A stretch of DNA of 64,000 nt from Pseudomonas asplenii (GTDB lineage: Bacteria > Pseudomonadota > Gammaproteobacteria > Pseudomonadales > Pseudomonadaceae), in NCBI RefSeq assembly GCF_900105475.1, contig NZ_LT629777.1:2728001-2792000 (forward strand), given 5' to 3'. This document shows positions 26,659-36,441 of this stretch, piece after piece (the stretch's first letter is position 1; every line of letters begins with the position of its first letter). The notes beneath the pieces were generated by a model that saw only the letters and a list, made by a program, of their open reading frames with translations, made no database searches and was not told where the DNA came from. The translations under genes were made by a program, and so were the position numbers.

Positions 26659-27194
26659 GGTGCGTATCTCCTGTCCTTTGATCATGTTCGGTTGGCTGGG
26701 CTCTTTCCTAAGTTTCAGGTTCAAACTTAAACAAGTTCTCCAGGCTATCTGTAAGTCATCTCTTACAAAACCGTTGAGAGTCATCACGGGTGGTATGAGC
26801 AATGCTGGGTAACATAAGTTCCGGTCCGCCCATCCTGTTTTCCGCAAAATCTTGAAATATGGATAGGGATGGCACTGCTTTCATATTGATAGCACTTCTC
26901 GTTTCGCCCTTTAATTACGGGGGCGAAAAATGCAGTGATGTCTGATTGCTAGCATGAGAAAATTTTTTTGGTGCCACTACGAAAAAAAATTAAAAAAGTC
27001 GAGTGAAGAAATTTTCATTGTTGTTACAGGCGGTTTTTTGACGTCAAATAAATGGTTTTTTGGGGTGTTGCACGGAGGGCGGGAGGGCAAATCGACGGTA
27101 CGGCACCTTGCATGCTGTGCACCGGGGTGGGGCAGGGTAACAGAAAACTCGTCCCTGATTCGACCGCCATTTTCCATCGGCCGGCCTGGAGTAG

Positions 27195-27220
27195 GTGGAA
27201 GCGGGTTTACCCGCTTCCAC
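27195..27220. terminator. Perfect 11-base stem hairpin after yaaA
   Basis: GTGGAAGCGGG at 27195-27205 and CCCGCTTCCAC at 27210-27220 form a perfect stem with a TTTA loop. It lies 65 bases beyond the yaaA stop. No T-run follows on either strand, so it may be a Rho-linked end or a protein site rather than an intrinsic terminator. Confidence 0.45.
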
Positions 27221-27230
27221 TAATAGGGGG

Positions 27231-27239
27231 GACGAACGG
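27231..27239 (-). promoter_or_regulatory. AlgR-like binding site
   Basis: The minus strand reads CCGTTCGTC, a full match to the core of the AlgR sites known upstream of P. aeruginosa algD. It is about 910 bases upstream of the algD start, farther than in P. aeruginosa, and close to the yaaA stop. A nine-base match could be chance, though its position in the algD upstream gap is suggestive. Confidence 0.35.
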
Positions 27240-27284
27240 CGGCCTTGGGGAGGCCTTCCTACGCTCTGAACCGGCAGCGTGGCG

Positions 27285-28064
27285 TTATTGCGGCGGCTGA
27301 TCGCGCAGAAACACCAGGTTATCCGGTTGGGAGAGTTCTGCGCTGAAGCAGTAGCCTTGTTCGTCGAACGCCTTCAGTTGATCTGGATGGGTGATGCGTT
27401 CACGAATCACGAAACGGGCCATCATGCCGCGAGCCTTTTTCGCGTAGAAGCTGATGATCTTGTACTGGCCGTTCTTCTGGTCGCGGAATTCGGTGTTGAT
27501 GATGCGGGCATTCAGCGCTGTGCGTTTGACTGCCGAGAAGTACTCGTTCGACGCCAGGTTCAGCAGCACATCATCCCCTTGTGCGCTCAGGGCTTCATTG
27601 AGCCATTCGCTGATGCGCGTACCCCAGAAGGCATAGAGGTCCTTGCCCCGGCCGTTGGCGAACCTGGTGCCCATTTCCAGGCGGTAGGGTTGCATCAGGT
27701 CCAGGGGGCGCAGCAGGCCGTAGAGGCCGGAAAGCATGCGCAGGTGCGTCTGGGCGAAGTCGAAATCGGCATCGCTGAAATCCTCGGCGTTGAGGCCCGT
27801 GTAGACATCGCCCTTGAAGGCCAGCAGGGCCTGCTTGGCGTTTTCCGGGCTGAAGGCCGGGGTCCAACTGCCGAAGCGTGCGGCGTTGAGGCCGCCGATC
27901 TTGTCGGAAACATGCATCAGCTCGCTGATCTGTGCCGGGCTCAGCAGGCGCAGTTGTTCGATCAGTTCCTGGGAATGATCGAGGTATTGTGGCTGGCTGT
28001 AGCGTTTCGTCACCGGTGGTGTTTCGAAATCGAGGGTCTTGGCGGGGGAAATCACCATCAGCAT
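27285..28064 (-). CDS. yaaA: Peroxide stress protein YaaA
   Basis: A 259-residue member of the YaaA/UPF0246 family, beginning [25 protein letters not shown], the standard family start. Other conserved parts are [38 protein letters not shown] and [13 protein letters not shown]. In E. coli YaaA lowers free iron and limits hydroxyl-radical damage during peroxide stress. It is transcribed alone, toward the algD upstream region. No regulator site is evident. Confidence 0.93.
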   Translation of the reverse strand: MLMVISPAKTLDFETPPVTKRYSQPQYLDHSQELIEQLRLLSPAQISELMHVSDKIGGLNAARFGSWTPAFSPENAKQALLAFKGDVYTGLNAEDFSDADFDFAQTHLRMLSGLYGLLRPLDLMQPYRLEMGTRFANGRGKDLYAFWGTRISEWLNEALSAQGDDVLLNLASNEYFSAVKRTALNARIINTEFRDQKNGQYKIISFYAKKARGMMARFVIRERITHPDQLKAFDEQGYCFSAELSQPDNLVFLRDQPPQ

Positions 28065-28174
28065 GAAGTCGTCTCCTGTAATCGTCAGGGGATTCTAGGG
28101 GGTTGGGCGGTTTGGCTCCACCTATGATGCTGATAGTCGCTGGGTGGTAGGCTCTGGGAGTTGTAGTGATTTTG

Positions 28175-28295
28175 CCGGCCCATTCGCGGGCAAGCCCGGT
28201 CGCCGCACCGCCTGCTCCTGCAAGGGTATCGTCGTATGCAAAATTTTCGTACGGCTCGGTCCTGTAGGAGCCGGGCTTGCCCGCGAATGGGCCGG
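28175..28295. repeat. Paired REP element with perfect 25-base inverted arms
   Basis: The 25 bases at 28175-28199 are the exact reverse complement of 28271-28295. Both contain the REP core GCGGGCAAGCCCGG. The arms flank a 71-base unique stretch. The element lies between the divergent yaaA and deacetylase-like genes, so it is placed in a promoter region rather than at transcript ends. Confidence 0.9.
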
Positions 28296-28371
28296 AACGA
28301 GCGCTACAAGGGGGGGCCGGCTCCCAGATCGGCTATAGTGCGCGCGGGTTCCTGTCATGGAGATATCCCTT

Positions 28372-29496
28372 TTGCGTTTTCTTCTTTTATGTTCGGCCCT
28401 GTTGGCCTGTCTGAGCGCGACGGCGGCGCCGAACGACGTTGCGACGCTGGACCGCAGCACCTGGCCCGAGCAACTGAGCAGCCCGGCCCTGTTCGATGTT
28501 GCCTCGCGGGCGGAAATCCTCACCTTTGCCCATGCCTTGCTGGTCAGTGAAATGACTGACGAGGCGGCGCTCAAGCAGCGTCTGGGGCTCAAACAGATCA
28601 ACCTGGCCTCGATCAACCGGGTGCGTGCGCGTCTCTGGCTGCGTCTGCTGCAGAACTACAACTTTGCCCAGCAGAGTTGCGAGCAGGACGCATCGTTCTG
28701 TTATTACGTCGAGGACATGGACAGCCTGCGTGAGCAGGCCGGCAAGTTCCGGGTGCCGGAAGACTCCTTCTATATGCGTTGGGCCGAGCCGAGCCGGGTG
28801 TTTCATGAGCGCTACCTGGACGAACTGTTGCGCATGGCCGCGCTGTTTCCCCAGACCAGCAGCGAGATTGCCTTGTTCGGCGAGCCCGAGCGTAATGGTG
28901 AGGCGTTCCACGACCGGCTGTTCCTGCTGACGTTCGATGGCGGTCCGAGCGCGCCGTTGGACAGCACTGGCGAGTTGGCCGAGTACCTGCGCCGACAGAA
29001 AATGAATGGCCTGTTTTTCGTCCTGGGTGGCGCTCTGCAGGCGCGGGTGGACAAAAGCTCGATCATGGCTGTGCGCGATCTCTATAAAGAGCAGTGCGTG
29101 GGCGTCGAGGGCTGGCAGTACCGTTCTCACAGTCACTGGCAGGACTGGCAGGATTCGGTCCAGCGTAGCGCTGCGTTGGCGCAGAGCGTGTTGCCGGACA
29201 ACTATCTGCCGTTGTTCCGTCCCCCCTACGGCCAGCGCCAACCGGACAGCGGGGCGTTTTTCACGAAGCAGGGGCTGCAGGTGGTGTTGTGGGATATCGA
29301 TTCGGCCGACGCGACCGGCAAGCTGACCGCCGAGCAGTCGGCCCAGCGGGTGATGACCCTGATGCTGTTATGGCGCCGGGGGGTAATCGTGTTCCACGAT
29401 TCCCAGGACAAGGCCCTGGCTGCATTGCCCTGGCTGCTGCGGCAGACGGCCGAGAGCGGTTTGGGGTGGCGCGATTGCAACGACGCGTTCAGATAA
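28372..29496 (+). CDS. Divergent polysaccharide deacetylase-like (NodB-fold) exported protein
   Basis: From the TTG at 28372 the product has 374 residues and a signal peptide (LRFLLLCSALLACLSATAA). GGAGA lies 7 bases before this TTG; the ATG at 28357 is an alternative adding five residues but lacks a site. An N-terminal helical region of about 160 residues precedes a NodB-like domain: LTFDGGPS where active enzymes have TFDDGP, RSHSHW where HxxxH is expected, then RPPYG and IVFHDS. The second metal-binding Asp is replaced by Gly, so activity is uncertain. A cell-envelope polysaccharide role is likely. Confidence 0.8.
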   Translation: MRFLLLCSALLACLSATAAPNDVATLDRSTWPEQLSSPALFDVASRAEILTFAHALLVSEMTDEAALKQRLGLKQINLASINRVRARLWLRLLQNYNFAQQSCEQDASFCYYVEDMDSLREQAGKFRVPEDSFYMRWAEPSRVFHERYLDELLRMAALFPQTSSEIALFGEPERNGEAFHDRLFLLTFDGGPSAPLDSTGELAEYLRRQKMNGLFFVLGGALQARVDKSSIMAVRDLYKEQCVGVEGWQYRSHSHWQDWQDSVQRSAALAQSVLPDNYLPLFRPPYGQRQPDSGAFFTKQGLQVVLWDIDSADATGKLTAEQSAQRVMTLMLLWRRGVIVFHDSQDKALAALPWLLRQTAESGLGWRDCNDAFR

Positions 29497-29857
29497 TGCC
29501 CGTAAACGTGGGGCGAAGAGCGGCTTCGGCAAAGCCAAAAGAGCTGAAATGTAGGAAATTTCCCAGAGGATTCAAGGCAGGCGGACTTTCGACTTTAGCG
29601 GTGTCGGGCCAACTCGCCAAGGGCTATTCGTCACTCTGAAAAATAAACTTCAAAAAAGCGTCAAAGTGCTTTTTCCTGTCACAGGTTTTGCGGTATTACG
29701 GAGTCAGACCGCCGAAACCTGCAACACAGGTGGCGTCTCCCAAGACCCCACCTTGTGCACAGAACGCCTGCCCCTTCACGGGCGAATTCGGCGGTCACTT
29801 CGAGGCGCGACGCCGCTCAGGCGCCGCGTCGACTGGCTCTCACAAAGGTGACCGAGT
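29497..29857. other. 361-base intergenic stretch before phoH
   Basis: This gap lies between the deacetylase-like gene and phoH. AAAAAGC at 29653-29659 and GCTTTTT at 29668-29674 can form a weak seven-base hairpin ending in T, a possible terminator of the upstream gene. The later part, with short GC-rich repeats, presumably holds the phoH promoter, but I see no clear -35/-10 pair. Confidence 0.4.
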
Positions 29858-31252
29858 ATGGATGATCACGGACGCACTCCTTCTTCCAACCAGCCAATCC
29901 TTTACGTGCTCGATACCAACGTACTGATCCACGACCCCAACGCATTACTGAACTTCGAAGAACATCATGTCGCCATCCCGATGACCGTCCTGGAGGAACT
30001 CGACAAGCTCAAGAGTGGTCACCACAGCGTGGCGTCCGAATGTCGTCAGGCGATCCGTCTGATCGACAAGACTCTGGGCGATGCCAGCCCTGAGGATGTC
30101 GAGCTGGGTGTGCCGATCCAGCGGGGCAAGAGTGGGCCCAAGGGCCTGCTGTCGATCCTGATGAGCAAGCGCAACGAACCCAACCTGCTGCTGCCGGAAA
30201 ACCTCAACGACAACATCATCATCAACCAGTTGGTCGATCTGCACGCGCGCGACAAGGGGCTGCGCCTGGTGCTGGTGACCAAGGACATCAACATGCGCCT
30301 CAAGGCGCGTGCCTGCGGTATCGCGTCCGAGGACTACAGCACCGACCAGTTGGTCGATGACGTCGATCTGCTGCCCAAGGGCTTCCACAACGTTCCGGGT
30401 TCATTCTGGGACCGTGTCAGCAAGGTCGAGACGCGCCAGGGGCATGGTCGCACCTGGCATCAGGTGCAGATGACCGACAATCTGCCGGCCGTACACGTCA
30501 ACGAGTTCATCATCGATGACCAGGGTTTTGTCGGCTGGGTGAAAGAGATCAGTGCCAACGTGCTGCTGATCCTCGACCTGCATCAGGAACCGTTGCTGCA
30601 TCAGGAAGCCTGGGGCCTGAAACCCCGCGACATCTACCAGAGCCTGGCGCTGTACGCCTTGCTCGATCCGGACATTCACCTGGTCAACCTGACCGGTGCC
30701 GCCGGTTCCGGCAAGACCATCCTGGCCCTGGCGGCAGCCATCGAACAGACCATGGTCAGCAAGCGTTATCGGCGCATCATCGCGACCCGCAGCGTGCAGG
30801 GCCTGGACCAGGAAATCGGTTTCCTGCCTGGTACCGAGGCGGAGAAGATGGAGCCTTGGCTGGGGGCGATCACCGACAACCTTGAAGCCTTGCACATGGA
30901 TGACGAAAGCACCCATGGCAGCGTCGACTACATCCTCAGCAAGGTGCCGTTGCAGTTCAAATCCCTCAACTACATCCGAGGTCGCAGCTTCCAGCAGAGC
31001 CTGATCCTGATCGACGAGTGCCAGAACCTCACGCCACACCAGATGAAAACCATCATCACCCGTGCCGGCGCAGGTTCCAAAGTGGTGTGCCTGGGTAACC
31101 TGGCGCAGATCGATACCCCCTACCTGTCCGCGACCAGCTCCGGGCTGACCTACCTGACCGAACGCTTCAAGGACTTCCCGAACGGCGTGCACATCACCCT
31201 GCAGGGCGTGCCGCGTTCGGTCCTGGCCGAATACGCCGAATCCCACCTGTAA
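29858..31252 (+). CDS. PIN-domain PhoH-family ATPase/ribonuclease
   Basis: A 464-residue fusion of two domains. Residues about 12-145 form a PIN nuclease domain (YVLDTNVLIHDPNALLNFEEHHVAIPMTVLEELDKLK, with acidic metal ligands and a further Asp in LVTKDINMRLKA). After a linker, the PhoH ATPase domain has the Walker A LTGAAGSGKT and Walker B SLILIDECQNLTP. This is the PhoH2-type architecture, linked in other bacteria to RNA unwinding and cleavage. It is cytoplasmic and transcribed alone, with moaC 112 bases downstream. The phosphate-starvation label in the name is historical. Confidence 0.92.
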   Translation: MDDHGRTPSSNQPILYVLDTNVLIHDPNALLNFEEHHVAIPMTVLEELDKLKSGHHSVASECRQAIRLIDKTLGDASPEDVELGVPIQRGKSGPKGLLSILMSKRNEPNLLLPENLNDNIIINQLVDLHARDKGLRLVLVTKDINMRLKARACGIASEDYSTDQLVDDVDLLPKGFHNVPGSFWDRVSKVETRQGHGRTWHQVQMTDNLPAVHVNEFIIDDQGFVGWVKEISANVLLILDLHQEPLLHQEAWGLKPRDIYQSLALYALLDPDIHLVNLTGAAGSGKTILALAAAIEQTMVSKRYRRIIATRSVQGLDQEIGFLPGTEAEKMEPWLGAITDNLEALHMDDESTHGSVDYILSKVPLQFKSLNYIRGRSFQQSLILIDECQNLTPHQMKTIITRAGAGSKVVCLGNLAQIDTPYLSATSSGLTYLTERFKDFPNGVHITLQGVPRSVLAEYAESHL

Positions 31253-31364
31253 TCGCGATCCGGGCGGCCTCGTGCCGCCCGGCCTGCTTTCGTTCACGCG
31301 TGTCACGCGTGCGGAAAACTGACCCACGGGTTTACAATCGACGCTCCTGATCAGGAGTATCGCT

Positions 31365-31838
31365 GTGCTGACTCATCTCGATTCCCAAGGTCGCGCCAAT
31401 ATGGTCGACGTTACCGACAAGGCCGTGACCTTTCGCGAAGCGGTGGCCGAAGCGCGGGTGCGCATGCTGCCGCAAACCCTGCACATGATCGTCAGCGGGG
31501 GCCACCCGAAGGGGGATGTGTTCGCCGTGGCGCGGATCGCTGGCATCCAGGCGGCGAAAAAGACGTCCGATCTGATCCCGCTCTGCCACCCGCTGATGTT
31601 GACCAGCGTCAAGGTCGAGCTGAGCGCCGAGGGAGAGGATGCGGTGCGTATCGTGGCGCGCTGCAAGCTCTCCGGGCAGACCGGAGTGGAAATGGAAGCA
31701 CTGACGGCGGCCAGTGTCGCGGCGTTGACGATCTATGACATGTGCAAGGCGGTGGATCGCGGCATGATCATCGAGAATGTGCGGCTGCTGGAGAAGCTCG
31801 GCGGCAAGAGTGGTCACTACCAGGCGGATGCCTCATGA
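31365..31838 (+). CDS. moaC: Cyclic pyranopterin monophosphate synthase MoaC
   Basis: This enzyme catalyses, after MoaA, formation of cyclic pyranopterin monophosphate in molybdenum-cofactor synthesis. From the GTG at 31365 it is 157 residues. Family motifs are clear: [55 protein letters not shown]. The stop overlaps the moaD start (ATGA at 31835-31838), so the two are translated together. Confidence 0.96.
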   Translation: MLTHLDSQGRANMVDVTDKAVTFREAVAEARVRMLPQTLHMIVSGGHPKGDVFAVARIAGIQAAKKTSDLIPLCHPLMLTSVKVELSAEGEDAVRIVARCKLSGQTGVEMEALTAASVAALTIYDMCKAVDRGMIIENVRLLEKLGGKSGHYQADAS

Positions 31839-32080
31839 AACTCGATGTGCAGTTTTTTGCCCGCTACCGCGAAGTGCTGGGGGTGGATGCCGAGCAGATC
31901 GAGGGCGATTTTGCCGATATCGAACAGTTGCGCCAGCACTTGCTGCAACGTGGCGAGGCTTGGCAGGTGTTGGCTGAACAGAGCCTGATGTGCGCACGCA
32001 ACCAGGAGTTGTGCGGCCTTGATGACGCGCTGGTCGATGGCGATGAAGTGGCGTTTTTCCCTACCGTGACCGGGGGTTGA
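31835..32080 (+). CDS. moaD: Molybdopterin synthase small subunit MoaD
   Basis: An 81-residue ubiquitin-like sulfur carrier whose C-terminal Gly-Gly (FFPTVTGG) is converted to a thiocarboxylate and donates sulfur to precursor Z. The start [16 protein letters not shown] and the central region match the family. Its ATG overlaps the moaC stop, and moaE starts one base after its stop. Confidence 0.95.
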   Translation: MKLDVQFFARYREVLGVDAEQIEGDFADIEQLRQHLLQRGEAWQVLAEQSLMCARNQELCGLDDALVDGDEVAFFPTVTGG

Positions 32081-32081
32081 G

Positions 32082-32531
32082 ATGGCGGTTCGTATCCAGG
32101 CCGGGGCTTTCGATCCGGGGGCCGAGGTCAATGCGTTGCATGCGGCCAATCTCGGGATTGGCGCGGTGGTCAGCTTTGTCGGTTATGTGCGCGACTTCAA
32201 TGACGGGCGTGATGTGGCCGGGATGTTTCTTGAACATTACCCTGGCATGACCGAGAAGGCGCTGGGCAAGATCGTCGCGCAGGCCGATCAACGCTGGCCG
32301 CTGCTGCGGCTGGAGGTGCTGCACCGGGTTGGTGCGCTGGAACCGGGGGAGCCGATCGTATTCGTCGGGGTGGCCAGTGCCCATCGTCAGGCGGCGTTCG
32401 ACGCCTGCAACTTCGTCATGGACTATCTCAAGACCCGGGCGCCGTTCTGGAAGAAGGAACACACCGACGAAGGCCCGCGCTGGGTCGAAGGGCGGGCCAG
32501 CGACCAGGCCGCGGTCGAGCGCTGGGAGTGA
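32082..32531 (+). CDS. moaE: Molybdopterin synthase large subunit MoaE
   Basis: The catalytic large subunit, 149 residues, which with MoaD inserts the dithiolene sulfurs into precursor Z. Conserved elements include GAVVSFVGYVRDFNDG, LEHYPGMTEKAL, VFVGVASAHRQAAFDACNFVMDYLKTRAPFWKKEHT, including the catalytic lysines near FWKKE. It closes the moaCDE operon and is followed by a REP element. Confidence 0.96.
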   Translation: MAVRIQAGAFDPGAEVNALHAANLGIGAVVSFVGYVRDFNDGRDVAGMFLEHYPGMTEKALGKIVAQADQRWPLLRLEVLHRVGALEPGEPIVFVGVASAHRQAAFDACNFVMDYLKTRAPFWKKEHTDEGPRWVEGRASDQAAVERWE

Positions 32532-32550
32532 GGGTTCAGGTGACCTTGCG

Positions 32551-32587
32551 GGCCCATTCGCGGGCAAGTCCTGCTCCTACAGGGGCC
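32551..32587. repeat. Single REP-like palindrome after moaE
   Basis: GGCCCATTCGCGGGCAAGTCC followed by TGCTCCTACAGGGGCC is a REP unit of the kind found elsewhere in the window. It lies 20 bases past the moaE stop, between convergent moaE and rhlB. Confidence 0.75.
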
Positions 32588-32676
32588 GTGGCGAACGCGA
32601 ATTGATCGTTCCCACTCTGGGGCCGGCGCCCCGCTTCATCCGCGAACAGGGCCCCGCGTAGTCGGGGCCGTCCGCA

Positions 32677-34137
32677 TCAGGGGCGCTGACGGACTACCGG
32701 TCGCAGCAATTCCGTGGGGGGCATCTCGCAACTGATCTTGCGCCCCAGCAGTTCCTCGATCGACGGCAACTGGTAGGAGTCATCCTCACCGGCGAAACTG
32801 ATGGACACCCCATCGGCCCCGGCACGACCGGTACGCCCGATGCGGTGTACATAGTCATCCGGCACTTCCGGCAGGGTGAAGTTGATCACGTGGCTGATAC
32901 CGTCGATATGAATCCCGCGACCGGCGACATCGGTGGCCACCAGTACGCGGATCTTGCCTTCGCGGAAACCTTCCAGGGTCTTGATGCGCTTGTGCTGCGG
33001 CACGTCGCCGGACAGTTGCGCGGCATTCACGCCATCACGTACCAGTCGTTCCTCGATGCGCCGTACTTCGTCCTTGCGGTTGGCGAAGACCATCACCCGC
33101 TCCCAGCCGTTGTCGTTGACCAAGTTGTACAGCAGCTTGTACTTGTCGGCCGAGGCCACGGCGTAGATGTGCTGCTCGACGTTCTGGTTGGCGACGTTCT
33201 GCGCTTCGATCTCGACGATCGCAGGGTCGGTGGTCCATTGCCGGGCAAGGTTCATCACATCCTCGGTGAAGGTTGCCGAGAACAGCAGGGTCTGGCGCTC
33301 GCTTTTCGGCGGGGTCTGGCGAATGATCTGGCGTACTTGTGGGATGAAGCCCATATCGAGCATGCGGTCGGCTTCGTCCAGCACCATCACCTCGACCATG
33401 TCCAGGTGCACTTCGCCACGCTGGTTGAAGTCCAGCAGGCGGCCTGGCGTCGCGACGAGAATGTCGCAATGGCGGGCTTCAAGTTGCTTGAGCTGCTTGT
33501 CGAAGTCCATGCCGCCGACGAACTGCATGACGTTGAGGCCGGTGTATTTGGTGAGGTCGGCGGCGTCCTTGGCGATCTGTACCACCAGTTCGCGGGTTGG
33601 CGCGATGATCAGTGCCCGTGGTTCGCCCATGTAACGCTCGGCCGGCGGTGGCGTCTGCAGCAGTTGGGTAATGGTCGAGATCAGGAAGGCGGCGGTCTTG
33701 CCGGTGCCGGTCTGGGCGCGACCGATCGCATCCTTGCCGGCCAGGGTGTAACCCAATACCTGCGCCTGGATCGGCGTGCAGTAGGGGAAGCCGAGATCCT
33801 GAATGGCATGCATCAGTTCCGGCGACAACTTGAAGTCGTGGAAACGGGTCTTGCCCTCCTGGGGCTCGACGACGAAGTCCTCGAGTTTCCACGGCAGCGG
33901 TTTTGGCTTCGGTGCCCGTTCGCGGCGTGCTGGCGTGGTTTTGGGCGGCTCGACGCGGGTTTGGCTGGATAGATCTTGTGCGGCTGCCGGTTGGCTTTTC
34001 GGTTTTGTCGCGGGCTCGGCGTGTTCCGACGACTGGCCGGTCAGGCGGCTTTCCGGGTTGGGGGTCGGAGTGCCAGAGCCTGATGCGAGCTGCTCAGCCT
34101 CGCCTTTACCGAATATTTTTTTGAGTGCTTTGAGCAC
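32677..34137 (-). CDS. rhlB: DEAD-box ATP-dependent RNA helicase RhlB
   Basis: A 486-residue RNA helicase of the RhlB group, which in other gamma-proteobacteria helps the degradosome unwind structured RNA. After a low-complexity N-terminal tail of about 95 residues rich in Pro, Lys and Glu, the core has the Q motif ([14 protein letters not shown]), AQTGTGKT (residues 141-148), [20 protein letters not shown] and [10 protein letters not shown]. The tail is longer than in E. coli RhlB and may carry RNA or RNase E contacts. It is transcribed alone. Confidence 0.93.
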   Translation of the reverse strand: MLKALKKIFGKGEAEQLASGSGTPTPNPESRLTGQSSEHAEPATKPKSQPAAAQDLSSQTRVEPPKTTPARRERAPKPKPLPWKLEDFVVEPQEGKTRFHDFKLSPELMHAIQDLGFPYCTPIQAQVLGYTLAGKDAIGRAQTGTGKTAAFLISTITQLLQTPPPAERYMGEPRALIIAPTRELVVQIAKDAADLTKYTGLNVMQFVGGMDFDKQLKQLEARHCDILVATPGRLLDFNQRGEVHLDMVEVMVLDEADRMLDMGFIPQVRQIIRQTPPKSERQTLLFSATFTEDVMNLARQWTTDPAIVEIEAQNVANQNVEQHIYAVASADKYKLLYNLVNDNGWERVMVFANRKDEVRRIEERLVRDGVNAAQLSGDVPQHKRIKTLEGFREGKIRVLVATDVAGRGIHIDGISHVINFTLPEVPDDYVHRIGRTGRAGADGVSISFAGEDDSYQLPSIEELLGRKISCEMPPTELLRPVVRQRP

Positions 34138-34218
34138 GGTCGTCTCATCAATTGGTTAAGGAATGTACGCCGGCCAGTGTAATGCAAGAATCGGGCGCGG
34201 CGTAGTGTGTTACGGAGA

Positions 34219-35342
<1,124 letters not shown>

Positions 35343-36374
35343 ATGAAGATGTTGAAGTCCACCCTGGCAGTCGTGACTGCCGCCGCCATTCTGGGTGTAA
35401 GTGGTTTCGCCCAAGCCGGTGCAACCCTTGATGCGGTACAGAAGAAGGGTTTCATACAGTGCGGCGTGAGTGACGGTCTGCCAGGCTTCTCGGTGCCTGA
35501 CGCCAGCGGCAAGATCATCGGTATCGATGCCGACGTCTGCCGTGCCGTTGCTGCTGCTGTGTTCGGCGATGCGACCAAGGTCAAGTTCAGCCAGTTGAAC
35601 GCCAAGGAGCGTTTCACCGCTCTGCAGTCCGGCGAAATCGACATCCTCTCGCGTAACACCACCATGACCAGCTCCCGCGATGCGGGCATGGGTCTGAAAT
35701 TCCCTGGCTTCATCACCTATTACGACGGCGTGGGCTTCCTGGCCAACAACAAGCTGGGCGTGAAAAGTGCCAAGGAACTGGACGGCGCGACCATCTGTAT
35801 CCAGGCCGGTACCACCACCGAGCTGAACGTTTCCGACTACTTCCGCGCCAATGGCCTGAAGTACACCCCGATCACCTTCGACACCTCCGATGAAAGCGCC
35901 AAGTCGCTGGAATCCGGTCGTTGCGACGTGCTGACCTCGGACAAGTCCCAGCTGTTCGCCCAGCGCAGCAAGCTGGCTGCACCGAAGGACTACGTGGTAC
36001 TGCCGGAAACCATTTCCAAGGAGCCTCTGGGCCCGGTCGTGCGTAACGGCGACGACGAGTGGTTGGCCATCGTGCGTTGGGTAGGCTACGCGATGCTCAA
36101 CGCCGAGGAAGCTGGCGTCACCTCGAAAAACGTCGAGGCCGAAGCCAAGTCGACCAAGAACCCTGACGTTGCCCGTCTGTTGGGTGGCGACGGTGAATAC
36201 GGCAAGGACCTCAAACTGCGCAAGGATTGGGTTGTGCAGATTGTCAAGCAAGTCGGTAACTACGGCGAAATCTTCGAGAAGAACCTCGGCAAGGGTACTC
36301 CTCTGGAAATCGACCGTGGCCTGAACGCCCTATGGAACAACGGCGGTATTCAATACGCACCTCCTGTGCGCTGA
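35343..36374 (+). CDS. aapJ: General L-amino acid ABC transporter, periplasmic binding protein
   Basis: A 343-residue solute-binding protein with signal peptide KSTLAVVTAAAILGVSGFAQA. The family 3 binding-protein pattern is clear: AVQKKGFIQCGVSDGLPGFSVPDASGKIIGIDADVCRAVAAAVFGD, then FTALQSGEIDILSRNTTMTSSRDAGMGLKF, and LCIQ-like ICIQAGTTTELNVSDYF. The length of about 340 residues is typical of AapJ rather than shorter glutamine- or histidine-type proteins. It captures a broad range of amino acids for AapQMP, encoded just downstream. Confidence 0.95.
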   Translation: MKMLKSTLAVVTAAAILGVSGFAQAGATLDAVQKKGFIQCGVSDGLPGFSVPDASGKIIGIDADVCRAVAAAVFGDATKVKFSQLNAKERFTALQSGEIDILSRNTTMTSSRDAGMGLKFPGFITYYDGVGFLANNKLGVKSAKELDGATICIQAGTTTELNVSDYFRANGLKYTPITFDTSDESAKSLESGRCDVLTSDKSQLFAQRSKLAAPKDYVVLPETISKEPLGPVVRNGDDEWLAIVRWVGYAMLNAEEAGVTSKNVEAEAKSTKNPDVARLLGGDGEYGKDLKLRKDWVVQIVKQVGNYGEIFEKNLGKGTPLEIDRGLNALWNNGGIQYAPPVR

Positions 36375-36441
36375 TTGACCTGTCGCCCGGCGGGCCAACT
36401 GCCGGGCGATCTTCCCTGTTCCGTTTTTTCTGGGGCACTTC

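Larger units (their letters stand above)
26324..27284. other. 961-base non-coding control region upstream of algD
   Basis: This gap between algD and yaaA is by far the longest in the window. It contains the AlgU-like -35 next to algD, a second GAACTT on the minus strand at 26738-26733 without a good -10, a short open frame at 26563-26658, an AT-rich tract (about 26950-27060) with runs of A and T suited to bending or binding by IHF or MvaT-type proteins, a perfect hairpin at 27195-27220 and an AlgR-like site at 27231-27239. In P. aeruginosa the algD promoter is likewise controlled from distant upstream sites. Confidence 0.6.

Noticed and set aside
26733..26738. Second GAACTT on the minus strand upstream of algD
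   Set aside because: No acceptable -10 (TCTGA or TCCAA) follows at 16-17 bases; it is mentioned only as part of the control region.
26563..26847. 94-codon minus-strand frame in the algD upstream region
   Set aside because: Only the last 31 codons have a good ribosome-binding site. The earlier part lacks one and shows no motif, so only the short version is listed, at low confidence.
26977..27177. 66-codon minus-strand frame across the AT-rich tract
   Set aside because: It has no ribosome-binding site and would encode low-complexity sequence from A/T runs (ending in FFNFFS).
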